From assembly GCA_054601695.1 (NCBI GenBank), contig BAAHQB010000008.1, forward strand, positions 744,001 through 808,000: a stretch of DNA of 64,000 bases, in the 5' to 3' direction. Below the pieces are notes generated by a model. That model did not search any database. It was not told the origin of the DNA and was given only the letters and a program-made list of their open reading frames with translations. This document shows, one piece after another, positions 1-63,651 of the stretch; position 1 is the first letter of the stretch, and every line of letters begins with the position of its first letter. This DNA is from Amorphochlora amoebiformis (taxonomy: Eukaryota; Cercozoa; Chlorarachniophyceae). The position numbers and the translations under genes were made by a program.

Positions 1-43
1 GTACATATGTATATCATGATATATCCACACACATATACATATA

Positions 44-86
<43 letters not shown>

Positions 87-381
87 ATATTTTTACACAT
101 AATACGGCGGTATATATATATTGAGGGCCGTCTGACCTGGACAAACGGATTCATAAACTAACCTGGTATGCCGGCGCCTGCCGCCTGGTGTAGTCCGAAC
201 AACAATAGCTTACGCAATTTGCGGCTAAGTCATCTAGCTAGATCATGGATAATACACAATTGTGGCAGGGAGGCTGTGACCGACCTGTGACGACATAACG
301 TGACAACGCGTGATACACCGTGACGTCACATCCGAATTGAATTATCTCAATGGTAGCCTCCTTTTAGCACACTCCAACGAT
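1..381. other. Left edge: (TA)n, then unique 5' flank of the BTB gene
   Basis: Positions 1-125 are TA/CATA microsatellite. From about 125 the sequence is unique and TA-poor, with two imperfect tandem CGTGAC motifs (about 279-325: TGTGACGACATAACGTGACAACGCG). No coding signal before the ATG at 382, so I read it as the promoter/5' UTR of the BTB-domain gene. Confidence 0.4.
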
Positions 382-15809
<15,428 letters not shown>

Positions 15810-17399
15810 TCTCGATCATGTTATGCCGAACTCCATATACTCACTTTAGCGTGATCGATATATATCATCTAAATCATGACAGTGTTGTAGTTAAAAGTAA
15901 TCAATCGCCGACTCGATCGAAGTACGTACATATACGTTGATAAATTATAACTCATTGATTATACTTATGGCTGGACGCGATCCGGTACGGTACGTGGGTA
16001 CTAATTATAGAAACTCAAAGAAATCGTGCAATGTTCGCATGTAGCGGCACGTACTGGATGCTTTAAATTTATAATTATGAGTTTCTATACGTATGAGACG
16101 GTACGTATACGGTACGCACACGGCACGCAGCGTATGCGGTAAGTTGCAGTACGTGTACGGTACGTACATACTAGACGTATACGGTACAGTACGTATACGA
16201 TTTATTACGGTACGTATACGGTGTGACCGTATACGTACTGTCTAGCCTGTATGTGTATACGTACCGTCTAGACCGTCTAGACCGTATACTACGGTCTAGA
16301 CGGTACGTAAACAGGCTAGACAGTACGTATACGGTACGTATACAGTACGTATACGGTACGTATACAGTACGTATACGGTACGTATACAGTACGTATACGG
16401 TACGTATACAGTACGTATACGGTACGTATACAGTACGTATACGGTACGTATACAGTACGTATACGGTACGTATACAGTACGTATACGGTACATATACAGT
16501 ACGTATACGGTACGTATACAGTACGTATACGGTACGTATACAGTACGTATACGGTACGTATACAGTACGTATACGGTACGTATACATTAGGTATACGGAA
16601 ATTATTTAGGATCTACCATCTACGTAAGCTTAGGATCAGTCATGCACTAGATTTAGTACACGTATTGATACCTACCGTGAAGGCCGCTAATTTACTAGAT
16701 TTAGCCGTCCTGCCGGTATGTATATACTCTAGATACTAACTAGACTAATCTAGTATCTAGAGTATACTATGTATATACTAGATCTAGTAGATATACAATA
16801 GATAAACTAGATAAACTAGATAAAGTAAAAATTATGATCTAGTATATCTAGATATTCTAGATATTGGCAACTAGTACGTCTCTTGATCATCTAGTCATCG
16901 ATCAACTAGATCAAAACAAAACAATTTAATTTACTAGATTTACTAGATTTTATTTCCTAGAGTTTACAATTTGTCATACTACTAGTCTAGTAGTCATTGA
17001 ACAGATGATGCGTATAATTTGACTAGTCTAGTTTGATATAGCCCGGATAAATAGTATGCTTTGATTCGATGATCATCAGATAGCCAACACAGTCACTCCA
17101 TCTGCCGTGCGTACATACTGCATGTCGGGAAACAACCAACCCACCACTGTGACTTGCTGTCTGTATCCATAGCAGCGGTCGTCTCGTTTCACCTGAAAAC
17201 ACGGGAAATAGAGACTGCGGAGACCCTGCCCTTTTCCGAATGATATGACCGCTCCGTCGCGCTGCCAAAGTCTAGAGTCTTCCCCCCCTTGATCTGCTCA
17301 GCTCAAACCAGGACCCACCATCTGAATACGCGCCCCACCCCGCCCTCCTTACTACCCCGGCTTTTAGATGAAGCACATATTCAACCTTAATAAGCTCGT
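15810..17399. other. Convergent 3' spacer, TA-poor, palindrome- and CTAG-rich
   Basis: Lies between the stops of the BTB and fimbrin genes. It holds a GTACGTATAC array (16160-16590), an inverted repeat pairing about 16004-16015 with 16078-16090 (ATAGAAACTC/GAGTTTCTAT), and many CTAG tetramers at 16640-17030. The 17040-17390 part is unique, GC-richer and probably fimbrin 3' UTR and downstream. No exon chain was found. Confidence 0.7.
16160..16590. repeat. Palindromic GTACGTATAC tandem array
   Basis: About a dozen copies of a 22-bp unit GTACGTATACGGTACGTATACA (given here as GTACGTATACGG plus TACGTATACA). Each half GTACGTATAC/GTATACGTAC is nearly self-complementary, so either strand can form hairpins or cruciforms. 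Open frames across it on both strands are repeat artefacts. It lies between two converging 3' ends. Confidence 0.92.
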
Positions 17400-18162
17400 T
17401 TATTGATCACACGACATGATAGACGCTACGAATGTGAGCACCATTTTGTACCGCACCTCGACGAGATCCTCGGGAATACAGAAGACAACGGCTCCCAGCT
17501 TTCTCGCTACGGAAATAGCATACTTGGCGTTCATCATGGCATCCTCATTTGTCTTGCCCTCTGTGACGTACTGGTCGTCAATAACCTTAGGCTGGATGGC
17601 GTACAGCAGGTCGAGGAAGAAGACACAAGTTGACAGGGACTTGTGCTTGAGACTGCGCATGCGGGACTTGCGGCCGCACTGTGAAACCTTGCTGTTGGCC
17701 CACTTGACCATCATCTCGTCTGTGACCTTCTTGCCGCCAAAGTGCTTCTGCTGGACCTTCGCGAGGTACTTAAGCGTGTGGTGGCGCATGAGCTGCCAGA
17801 CGAACGCTAGGAGCAGCTTCTTGTTCTTTTCGACGAAATCCTGGCCCGAGATGCCAACGAGAGAGAATTTCATCTGCTTGCCTAGGACAACGGCGTAGTT
17901 CTGGTTGCCGACCTTCTTGAACTTGTTGTTGGGCTTCTTACACACCGACTTCCAATATACGATTCCAGGCTCGACGGCGTCGATGACCTTGAGAAGGTTG
18001 AGTCCATCGGCGCAGTCCTCGAATAGATTGTTGATGTAGAAGTTTTCGAGTCCGAGAGAATTCATCCACATTCGGAAGGCCCGCTCCTCGCGGGAATCTC
18101 CGATGTCGTCCTCAAGGAGGCCTGCAGGGGGGATGGAAAATGAGTCGTAGGATACATAAAAT

Positions 18163-18204
<42 letters not shown>

Positions 18205-18327
18205 TATATATTATAATATAAATATTACAATATATATATATATATATATGTATGTATACATATATGTGTATATGTAATATGCATATGCAAACATAAACAT
18301 AATAATAATAATATAAATACATATATG

Positions 18328-18375
<48 letters not shown>

Positions 18376-18404
18376 ATATGATGTTATATATAAATATATA
18401 ATGT

Positions 18405-18437
<33 letters not shown>

Positions 18438-19701
18438 ACATACACACATATATATATATATATATGTATGTATATATATATATATATATATATGTATGTA
18501 ATGTTCTTAATTATCTACATAGATCAGCGTGAGATATTTATAGGTCATTCTCACCGATCTTCTCCAGCTCCTCCTCCTCCATAGGGTCCAGACCAGGGCA
18601 TTGGTTGAAGATGGCAGCTGTGAACGCCAGGTTGAGCTTGGGATTTCCCTTACAGATATCGTTGGCCGTGATGAAAGCCTCAACGTCCAGCTTCTTAGCG
18701 TTGTCCAAAACCATTTGTGCACGCTTCTTAGCGTCCTTAACTTCGAGTGCCTTGTCGTCGCAGCGTCCAGGAGCGATTTGGTGAAGTAGCACAGTGTAAC
18801 ACTTTGAATCCTTCACGTCACCGGAAAAGTTGGTAACACGGCGCTCGGAGCCGGCGTTCTTGAGGTGGTAATTGAACCAGCGCATGAGCAGCTGCTCGGG
18901 CGGTAGCCTTAGGAGGTCCTCGAGGTCCTCACCCTCCTCCAACAGACGGACCAGCTCGGGATGCGATTTGAGATTGATGGAGTTGAGGAGCTGGAGCTTG
19001 ACTAGCTGCCAGACGAGGCCAAGGACTAGATGCGGGTGTTTCTTTCCTTCGGTAAGCTCAGTTGCGCCGATATTCACCACCTTGATGCCGATACCCTTGG
19101 CCGAGTTAATGACCAGGTTCATGTTCTCGTTGATCTGGAACACGGTGAGAGCACGGCTACCTTTAGGCTTGTTGAGAGCGCGCTCATCAATAGTATCTGG
19201 AACGGCGATGTTGATGAACTTGGCTAGAAGGATCCCGTCCTTGACGTTTTTGCACAATCCCATCTCCTTCTCATCTGTGGGGATGGGAAGCAGGCCAAAC
19301 TTGGAGAGTTCCTTGTCATCCTTGAGGCAGTGGTTGATATGCTCGGAGAAGGCAAGCATCTCCTCAACGGCGAACGAATGCACAGTGTGGCCCTTTCCGA
19401 CCTTGATAACAGTCTGCTTTTGCTTCTCATACACCTTGCCGAAGGTTGACGCCTTTCCCCCGAACTTGCAGGCGTAAACGACTTCAAGAAATTCCGACCA
19501 GTCGATCTGTCCGTCCTTGTTGGTGTCCATCTCTTCCATGATTTCGTTCAGCTTACTTAACGAGTCATACATCTTGAGAGATGTCAGCACATCCCTCATC
19601 TCCTTCCTGTCGATATTCTTGTCACCATTGTGGTCGAACGAATTGAAAACCTTGCGGAACTCCGCCAGGTCCTTGGGTTTGAACTTGGACTCGAGGCTCA
19701 T
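17400..19701 (-). CDS. Fimbrin/plastin (EF-hands plus four calponin-homology domains)
   Basis: Actin-filament cross-linking protein. Exon 1 is 19701-18555 and exon 2 is 18121-17400, giving 622 aa, the normal fimbrin length. The start ATG has G at -3. Two canonical EF-hand loops lie at residues 23-34 ([12 protein letters not shown]) and 59-70 ([12 protein letters not shown]). CH1 spans about 112-240 ([11 protein letters not shown]), CH2 about 265-370 ([14 protein letters not shown]), CH3 about 393-500 ([13 protein letters not shown]) and CH4 about 513-620. The single intron (18554-18122) starts GTGAGA, ends CCCCCCTGCAG and is mostly (TA)n; splicing joins the halves in frame through a split Gly codon. 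Without splicing the frame stops five residues on. The gene is compact, with one intron, beside neighbours with 11-39. It is divergent from the RasGEF gene and convergent with the BTB gene. Apparent frames on the opposite strand are shadows. Confidence 0.94.
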
Positions 19702-19893
19702 CTCGACTGGGTCTGTCGTATCCGTATGAAAACGCCACAGCAGATCTCAGGTTCTGTGCCGATAAATTAAAAAATAAACACGTTATTGTAGAACGTGACA
19801 TTGCCCGTTGTCACGATTCTTCTGATAATTTATCGGCTAAATGGCCGCCGCCTCAAGACCCATCTCACCCCTAATCTAGCAGCTCGCCGTGCC
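19702..19893. promoter_or_regulatory. Bidirectional fimbrin/RasGEF promoter region
   Basis: These 192 bp separate the two divergent start codons. The stretch is not TA microsatellite and must hold both 5' UTRs and core promoters. It contains AT-rich patches (AATTAAAAAATAAACACG near 19765-19784 and AATTTATCGG near 19828) and an upstream ATG at about 19840 that opens a 12-codon frame before the RasGEF start. No specific factor site can be called by eye. Confidence 0.45.
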
Positions 19894-46396
<26,503 letters not shown>

Positions 46397-47401
46397 CCAC
46401 AACTGGCGCTGTATATAGTTTTGCATGTATTGTATCGACTCTAATAGGTTTTCAGCTCGGCCGCGCGCGGTCGTTCTTGTAAGTTAAATGCTGCTACTCA
46501 ATGATTATAGGCCTTATAATTACTAGAATTGCTAGAATTATATAACAAGACTATTATCTAGATTATTATTCCCAGCTACTCTAGAGTACACACCCTGGCA
46601 GACTGCAGCATTTATTCCAGAGTCCTGCAGCTTAGACAGCGGCACCTAGGGCACTTAGGAGAATGATACTAGCTAGACTAGTGACTAGAGTGACTGATAG
46701 AGGTAGTGTCAGTAGTTGCACTGGCTAGGTCTAGTAGCTAGAGTAGGTACTAGAGATATTCGGCAAGAGTAAATCATGTGACTAGTCTAGTAGTCTTACA
46801 GTCTTAGTATACAACTAGTACAAGTGATTTACTCTGGTTACTAGATCTACGTAGACGTACTATAAAATTAAGATAAAACCTAGAAGATAATTGAGCTAAG
46901 CCTCTGAGAGTAAGTTGAAAGAGGTATCATCGTAATCAGTGAATACACAACTTTGGCTCAGTGCCGCTCATGGACACGGATTATGGGGACAGAACTTGGC
47001 CCAATATGCCACGGAATCTAGACTATATGGTATATGTCCCTATTGAATATCCTGGGTTTATATCCTATATATATGGAGATTTTCGACATGGATTTTTCTT
47101 TTTTTAAACTCAAAAAATTAGTTGTTGATAAACTCCATTTCTAGACCTTCCCCTTTTTTTTGGTTCTCATCTCACAAAATATCTTTCCTTGCTCTCCAAA
47201 AGGTCTTCCTTTCCCTCCCGTCCTCTCTTCCCCTTGTTTTGGTATCATTCCCTATTAAACTGAACTGGATACGGAGAGATGGGAAAACGTGTAAACCCCA
47301 CCAGATATGGAACTGGGAGAAAACAAAAAGGAGCTAAAAGAGAAACGCGAATAATTTAAGAATTCTCATATCCCTTGCTTCCTCCACTCTGTCGCGCTGC
47401 T
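46397..47401. other. Convergent 3' spacer between RasGEF and ArfGAP, CTAG-rich
   Basis: TA-poor unique sequence. From 46505 to 46870 it is dense in CTAG (CTAGAATT, CTAGACTAG, CTAGAGTA), like 16640-17030 in the other convergent spacer. The rest (46870-47400) is unique sequence probably holding UTRs. No exon chain was found. Confidence 0.65.
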
Positions 47402-55618
<8,217 letters not shown>

Positions 55619-55639
55619 GATCTGCAAGGATTATAGGTC
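55619..55639. promoter_or_regulatory. 21-bp gap between divergent ArfGAP and gene-5 start codons
   Basis: The inferred ATGs of the minus-strand ArfGAP (55618) and the plus-strand gene (55640) face away from each other with 21 bp between them. Too short for two UTRs, so at least one transcript must begin inside the other gene. A minus-strand ATGATGC followed by GTAAGG at 55841-55829 could be an ArfGAP 5' exon lying in the first intron of the plus-strand gene. Confidence 0.4.
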
Positions 55640-56741
55640 ATGAGTTTTCGTGTTCTCGATTCCAGGCTATCTGATCGAGACACTGTCGAGAGGGCAGCAG
55701 AGGATTTGAGCACCCTCTCGCAAGATCGGGGGTTGAGAAATCGATTAAAAGTTATAAAACGAGGAGTATAATCCATATCACAGCAAGAAAGGGAAGGGGA
55801 TCGAGTAAGGGGGGGGAAGTCTCGAGAACCTTACGCATCATCTTCTTTCCCTCTTTCGTCCATTGGCGGCGACCGGTCTATCAGAAGTATAATGTAAGAC
55901 ACATGGGATAAGATAGAATACATATTGCGCATCAAAATCTTTTACGAGCCCTAATATACACGACAATTGCCTGGGTTACCCTGGACGACATGCTGCTACT
56001 ACTCCACACGCCCTGTCGTCACCCCAGGAAAAATCGACCGGGATTAGGTTAGAGATTCGTCCGGAATCCCGGGATTTATTCCGATTCGATATCCGAGATT
56101 TCCCTAGAAAGTAAGGCGATTTCTTTAAAATGTACACGTGTTGTCATCCTGCGTGACAGTAGAAATTTGAAATCGCTTGACCGAGGGGCATCGTCGATGT
56201 CGTCCGCCCCGTCTGGAACGGAGCCTCTTCCTTCCCATCCCGTGCGGAGTGCTGTATGGTGGCGTAGGCAAGGTATTTCTGTGAAAAAAATCAAAAAATG
56301 GGAGTTATTCTTGCGCTCTTGGGCGTCCAAAGGCAATCCTTTTTTTTGACTGGTTGCTTTTTTTTGAGGTAAATGGGTGCCCGCAAGGGTAGCAAGGAAC
56401 AATAAGCGGGATAAAAGCTTGGACATCTTTGTGACGGATGAGGAAGTCGCGAAGAAAATAGGAAATCCGGTCGTTATCGGGGTCAAGACCTCGCAGCTTA
56501 GGACTAGGGTATGAACCGACGGACAATTCTCGTATGTAGCATTTTTGGTACTAAATGAAACTGCGTATAATATTACCTGTACGTACCTGCATGCATAGAT
56601 GGATGCGTGTATACTTAATTATACGCGTGCGCGTGCGCACACACACACAAATTGAATGTAATTCACACATATTCACACATATATGAATATATATGTATCA
56701 ATATTATATATGTATTACATGTATATACATAGATGTATCTG

Positions 56742-56810
<69 letters not shown>

Positions 56811-57791
56811 CCCGATGTAAGAAATACATATCTGCATACAAAAACCCCTCACATGACCTACGCAGGGGGACAGCCAGGGAGCGAAAAAGGTCAACCTCTT
56901 CTCAACATCCATCCTCTAAGTCGCCCTGTTAACTCTGATTTCCGTAAATATATTTTCTCACTGTCTCTGAACGTGGGCCCCCTTTTCTCCCCAGAGCCGT
57001 GGGTTATGCGTCCCGTGCTTAGGCGTGAGCGCGAAGGAGACCCAGCGCCTAGCGCTGCAAGAAGAACGACTGTGGCGTGAGAGGTCGCTCAAATCGCACA
57101 CCAAGCGCGAGAGAGAGAGGAAGAGAGAGAGGAGAGAGGGACGAGAGACAGACAGAAAGAGAGAGATTTGGATACATGGAGGGATAGATAGATAGATAAA
57201 GAAGTCATGACAACTCTTTAAGTCTTACTCAACTGTAGGCTGGAAACCGTTCATACCTCGAATACCAAGAAGGAGTATATTCACCTAATTCTAACCCGAA
57301 CCTTAGCCCTAACGCTAACCCTAATTCTAAGTCAAGATTAAGCTTAATCCAAATCGAACTATCGAGAATGAACCCGAACCCACACTAACCCTAACCCTAA
57401 CCCTAACCCTAACCCTAACCCTAATCCTAAACCTTAAATAGAAGTCATTATGCGAATGAGATGCGGCTTATGCAGGTACATCACGTAATTTTATGTAATA
57501 TACGTAATTTTATGTAATGTACGTAATTTTTTATGTAATGTACGAAATTTATGAACACTGGAAAATTTTTTTACCTATATATGTTTATATGTGTAGTGAT
57601 TTATATATATATATATATATATATATACTATTGGTGTATAATATATATTTATACATGTATATCCATGTATTTAAGTAGTATGGTTTAAAATATTTATTTT
57701 CGTATATTTAGAATGTGATTCCAGAACACAAACATGTATGTATATATATATATATTATATATGTATATATGTACATACATGTATATTATAT

Positions 57792-57842
<51 letters not shown>

Positions 57843-57868
57843 ACATAATATAAATATATACATACATG

Positions 57869-57931
<63 letters not shown>

Positions 57932-58164
57932 TGATATATATATATATATTTGAAATTATCTGATTCAACATAAACAGACACATACAACATACAACATACA
58001 TGTGGAAAAATGTATGTAGATATATGTATTATATACATATATATATATATATTTGTTTATGATAAACATATATAAATTTGTATGTGTATATGTGTATGTA
58101 CATATAGATAAATGTTTGTGTCCATATATATAGTATATATAAGTATATACAGACACATTTATAT

Positions 58165-58214
<50 letters not shown>

Positions 58215-58282
58215 GCTATAACACATGCCTATAATATCTATACACTTTTGTATTGTGTATATATTTATATAAAAAAAAATAC

Positions 58283-58324
<42 letters not shown>

Positions 58325-58355
58325 GTATACGTATATACATATAGATATATACATA

Positions 58356-58393
<38 letters not shown>

Positions 58394-58515
58394 TATATTT
58401 ATATATATATATATATAAATATATAAATATATATGTGTGTATATGCACCTAAACATATATAAATGTATTTATACCTCTTAGATTCATGTTTATATATATA
58501 TATATATATATGTAT

Positions 58516-58562
<47 letters not shown>

Positions 58563-58628
58563 ACATACCATTTGTATATCTGTATCAATATATTTTACAT
58601 ACGCGTATAATATATATATATATATGTG

Positions 58629-58700
<72 letters not shown>

Positions 58701-59304
58701 AGGATATTTTCGCGAATAATCGGGAGATAAAAAGCGCTCTGACGGTCAGAGATAAGGCCTAAGCTTAGGGTTAGGGTTAGGGTTAGGTTTGGGGTTAGGG
58801 TTAGGGTTAGGGTTAGGGTTAGGGTTAGGGCTAGGGCTAGGGTTAGGGTTAGGATTAGGGTTAGGATCAGATTACTCATTATGCCTTAGTCCGAGGTCCA
58901 TTGACTCTTCCACAGTTAGGGTTAGGTTAGGGTTAGAGTTAGGGTTAGAGATAGGGTTAGGGTTAGGGTAAGGGTTAGAGTTAGGGTTAGGGTTAGGGTA
59001 AGGGTTAGGGTTAGGGTTAGGGTTAGGGTTAGGGTTAGCGTTAGGGTTAGTTAGGGCTAGATTTAGGGTTAGGGTTAGGTTTAGGGTTAGGGTTAGGGTT
59101 AGGGTTAGGGTTAGGGTTAGGGTTAATTAGGGCTAGGTTTAGGGTTAGGGATAGGTTTAGGGTTAGGGTTAGGTTAGGGTTAGGGTTAGGGTTAGGGTTA
59201 GGGTTAGGATTAGGGCTAGGGTTGGGGTTGGGGTTAGGGTTAGGGTTAGGGTTAGAGTAGGTGAGTATTAGGATTTTGGCTTGGGATTTGGCTTAATAAT
59301 GTGC

Positions 59305-59341
<37 letters not shown>

Positions 59342-59400
59342 ATATATTCATAGATTAATCATACCCAATATTACATATAGATTTACACATATACATATTA

Positions 59401-59444
<44 letters not shown>

Positions 59445-59600
59445 CTGCATATCACATATATACATATACATATACATTTGTACATGTACACATATACATA
59501 TTTATTTATACACATATATGTATATATATATATATTGTATGTATTTATATACACAAATATAAATGTATATCTACATATATACACGTATATATATATATTG

Positions 59601-59635
<35 letters not shown>

Positions 59636-59670
59636 TATATAGATGTACATATATAAATGTATATATACAT

Positions 59671-59709
<39 letters not shown>

Positions 59710-59950
59710 CATATATATATATATATGCATAAATACATATGTATTATATATATATGTATATATATTCATGTCTGTATAATATATACTCTATATATACTAT
59801 ATATATATTATACATATATATATATATACGTATATATACACACATACATATATATATATATATATGTGAATATGTATTCATATATATATGTATATATGTA
59901 CATGTATATGTATACCTCTATATATCAACATACATAAACACACAAAAACA

Positions 59951-59984
<34 letters not shown>

Positions 59985-60907
59985 CATAATAACTACATAC
60001 ATACATAGATACATACATACATACACATACATACCTACATACATACATACATAATAAGTACATACATACATACACATACAAACATACATACACACATACA
60101 AACTTATACATACATACATTCCTAGAACTTCAGCGTCAGCTACGGAGACCCGAAAAATTTCTCGCCAGAAAAATCCGACTGGTTCTTTCGATAGGGTTAG
60201 GGTTAGGATCAGATTATTCACTATATCTTAGTCCGAGGAACATTTACATGATTAGGGTTAGGGTTAGAGTTAGGGTTAGCGTTAGGGTTAGCGTTACGGT
60301 TAGGGTTAGGGTTAGGGTTAGGGTTAGGGTTAGGGTTAGGTTTAGGGTTAGGGTTAGGGTTAGGGTTAGGATTAGGTTATACAGCATGTCTTAGTCCGAG
60401 GAACATTGACATGATTAGGGTTAGGGTTAGGGTTAGGGTTAGCATTAGGATCAGATTATTCAGCATTTTTTAGTCCGAGGACCATTGACTCCTCCACAAT
60501 GTGGGGCTATAGTGCTGTTTGGGTATTGGTTAGGATCAGATTATTCAGCATGTCTTAGTCCGAGGACCATTTACTCCTCCACAGAGTGGGGCTATGGTGC
60601 TGTTAGGGATAACAGCAGATCGTGTTGTTGGGGGTTTTGAGTGCTGTTGTGGTGATGTCTTGTGGGCATTAGGGTTAGGGTTAGGGTTAGGGTTAGGGTT
60701 AGGGTTAGGGTAAGTAGTCTTAAGTATTGATGTACGTATGTATGAATAAAAGTGGGGGAAATATTTATGTATGGGGTATGCAAATGTGTTTATGTATATG
60801 TGTGTTTGTGTATATGTATGTGTATATATAGCACATATATGGGTATATATATATATAATATACATACACATATATATGTATATATATATATATATGTATA
60901 TTCATGT

Positions 60908-60941
<34 letters not shown>

Positions 60942-61771
60942 GCATAAATATATATATTTATTATAAGCAGATGTAAATGTATGTCTACATGTTATGTATA
61001 TTTAATATACATGTATATATCTATATATATATGTATATATATATATATTTATATATCTATATCTATATAGATATATCTATACATATATACCCATCTATAT
61101 ATATATATATATATACATACATACATATATATATATATATTACCTATATACAAACACATACACACCTACTCCTGCAAAACAGATATTTCCATCTACAACA
61201 ACAAGATGATGAGGAAAAACCAACCCTCATATACACATACATACAAAACCAACTCTCATATACACATACATACATACATACATACATACATTCATACGAC
61301 TACAAAATAGGTGTCTTCGTCTGTATCCGGAAGAGAATGACAAAAAACCAGACCTCGTTGAAATCATCGGAAGAGCTAAGGTCGCCCTAACAATATACAT
61401 GATATATACATATACATTGATATGTATATATACATATATATATATATATTTGAATTTGAATTTGGATACGTTGTATATATATATATGTGTGTGTGTGTAT
61501 TTGTATAGTGATTTGTGGATATAATGCATAATATAAGGGGACACAAAGATATTTTAGGTGTTGGGGGTAATTTTAACTATATCTTCTGAGCTTAATATAT
61601 AATATATATATATATATATACATGTAAATTGATATGTATATTGATAGGCATACAAATATATGTATGCACATGTGTTACAAAATATTGTATGTATTATAAT
61701 ATATATAAATATATATATTGTATGCATAGATTTTTTTTAATTTATTTTACAAGTTGATTAGAAAATATGAT

Positions 61772-61819
<48 letters not shown>

Positions 61820-61972
61820 ATTAACACACATTGTAGGAACTATATACATAGATATATGTATATATAGATGTATACATACATATATATATATATATATATA
61901 CATACATATATATTACACACATACATATATATATATATTGTATATATATATATTAATATATATAATATACAT

Positions 61973-62026
<54 letters not shown>

Positions 62027-62175
62027 GGAGTGGTATACACACACACGAATACACACATATGTATATACACACACATATATATATATATATATGTATATAT
62101 ATGTGTGTGTATATTTCTTTGCATGTATATATATCCACATATATACATATATATTTCTTATACATAAATACATAC

Positions 62176-62229
<54 letters not shown>

Positions 62230-62943
62230 CATCATACAGCGTGGAGATGGCGGAGTGGTATACACTGTTCGACGATTAGAGACAAATAACAACGACCAAC
62301 AAAGTATATATATATGTATATATATATATATGTATGTATATATATATATATATGCATATACATTCCCCCCCTTTGAATTATTTACGAATATGATGTGTGA
62401 TGATACGTATTGTAATGTATAATATCTATTCACGTATTGAATACATGGATATGTTTTCTATATGTAAGCATACATATGTATATATTTTTATATATCTATA
62501 TGTATATATATATATGTATATATATTATATATACATATACATACATATATACATACATACATATATCTCTCTGATACCCAAAATCCAACCTCTAACCCCA
62601 GCGTAGCCCACACCTAACACAACACAACTTCAACACTCATCACCCCCACCAACACGATATACCGTTGTCCCCAACAGCCCTACACTGCGGAGGAGTCAAT
62701 GGTCCTCGGACTAAAACATACTGAATAATCTCTGATCCTAACCCTAACCCTGATCTTATACACGTGTAATACAACTGGATAAAGGGGGAAATATTCTGTG
62801 GGGTGAGATATCAAGATGCGGATATATGAGTATTGAATCTCATATATAAGGATATCTTATCTTAGATATAATTTGTATCTCTCGTGTGATATGTGAGGCA
62901 TGATTTTTTGAAAATGACAGTATTATGGGCTGAGGGGTCTTAA
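55640..62943 (+). CDS. Uncharacterised protein, 12-exon model (268 aa), possible Tudor-like module
   Basis: Exons: 55640-55765, 56028-56110, 56160-56272, 56369-56508, 56866-56889, 56995-57024, 57239-57274, 58701-58742, 60126-60181, 61311-61380, 62240-62303, 62921-62943; 807 nt, in frame to TAA. The first ATG has G at -3. I do not recognise the whole protein. Around residues 101-150, [18 protein letters not shown] followed by a beta-like [10 protein letters not shown] and GVKTSQLR recall Tudor/agenet-like modules (W/Y-P-A-R-V then an acidic strand). The 3' half gives natural peptides such as [33 protein letters not shown] and [14 protein letters not shown], joined across introns full of TTAGGG and (TA)n. 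An alternative start at 56853 gives a different reading of exons 5-6. The first five or six exons are better supported than the last two. The start codon lies 21 bp from the ArfGAP ATG on the other strand. Confidence 0.5.
57290..57440 (+). repeat. Degenerate CCCTAA tract
   Basis: CTAACCC-like repeats, degenerate at 57290-57350 and regular at 57388-57425, in the gene-5 intron after exon 57239-57274. It is the only CCCTAA-strand tract right of 55 kb apart from a few repeats at 62740. Confidence 0.8.
58757..60716 (-). repeat. TTAGGG tracts and five telomere-linked elements
   Basis: TTAGGG runs at 58763-59260, 60193-60380, 60414-60450 and 60668-60715. Elements sit at about 58864-58916, 60205-60250, 60372-60412, 60437-60520 and 60530-60612, all in TTAGGG-strand orientation. 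Gene-5 exon 60126-60181 lies between the blocks. Confidence 0.9.
61183..61380 (+). repeat. Diverged tandem copy of gene-5 exon 61311-61380
   Basis: 61183-61229 (ATATTTCCATCTACAACAAC...) aligns with the start of exon 61311-61380 (GTGTCTTCGTCTGTATCCGG...), sharing AACAG/AATAG acceptors and the GAGGAAAAACCAACCCTC versus GACAAAAAACCAGACCTC stretch. The upstream copy would create a stop in phase, so it is read as a relic. Confidence 0.6.
62665..62760 (+). repeat. Telomere-linked element with CCCTAA stub
   Basis: GCGGAGGAGTCAATGGTCCT CGGACTAAAACATACTGAATAATC followed by CCTAACCCTAACCCTG. It is in the CCCTAA-strand orientation, opposite to the elements at 58-61 kb, in the last inferred intron of gene 5. 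Confidence 0.85.
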
Positions 62944-63354
62944 TGTCAGGAGAAAAGTTTTTTTTTTTTTATATGTACGCGTGTATGTGTGTGTGTGTAT
63001 GTATGTGTATTTGTTTTCGTAGGTATGTGTTGTACTACATTAGAATATCTTGGCATTATTGTATCTCCATGCAATATTCTTGTACATCGAAATATATTCA
63101 TATATATATATATATAACTATATATATATATGTATACTTATGAGTATATATATCTATGTTTGTATATTTTTTATATGTATATGTGTTGGGGGAGGCATGA
63201 TATTAAATTTGTATCGTGTAGATGGGTATGCGTGTGTTTGGGTGCGTGTAGTGTATATTCATATATATATATGTAGGTTTATATATATATGTATATATAT
63301 ATATATATATGGATATACACAACATACTTCTATAGTATGTATGTATGTGGATAT

Positions 63355-63411
<57 letters not shown>

Positions 63412-63467
63412 CATATGTATATATATATATATACATATATATATTATATATATATGTGTATATACGT

Positions 63468-63513
<46 letters not shown>

Positions 63514-63580
63514 ATATATATATATAATATACAGACACACATATATATACGTATATATATATATATTATATTTATATATT

Positions 63581-63651
<71 letters not shown>

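Noticed and set aside
16171-16609. Open frames of about 130 codons on both strands
   Set aside because: Direct product of the palindromic GTACGTATAC array, with near-identical translations from either strand.
17023-17268. 81-codon minus-strand frame downstream of fimbrin
   Set aside because: Lies in the probable fimbrin 3' UTR, has no recognisable domain and no splice partners.
17416-19477. Plus-strand frames opposite the fimbrin gene (17416-17898, 18872-19477)
   Set aside because: Fimbrin on the minus strand has full domain support; these are antisense shadows of GC-richer coding sequence.
56076-56526. Minus-strand frames of 136 and 73 codons, one starting with a signal-peptide-like [16 protein letters not shown]
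   Set aside because: The same interval on the plus strand gives exons that chain in phase with seven others (for example [20 protein letters not shown]). The minus frames chain with little. Stranded RNA could overturn this.
62024-62262. Twice-repeated ATGGCGGAGTGGTATACAC, looking like a tRNA 5' end
   Set aside because: No acceptor stem, anticodon arm or T arm can be folded around it. The second copy reads as a coding exon and the first as its partial duplicate.
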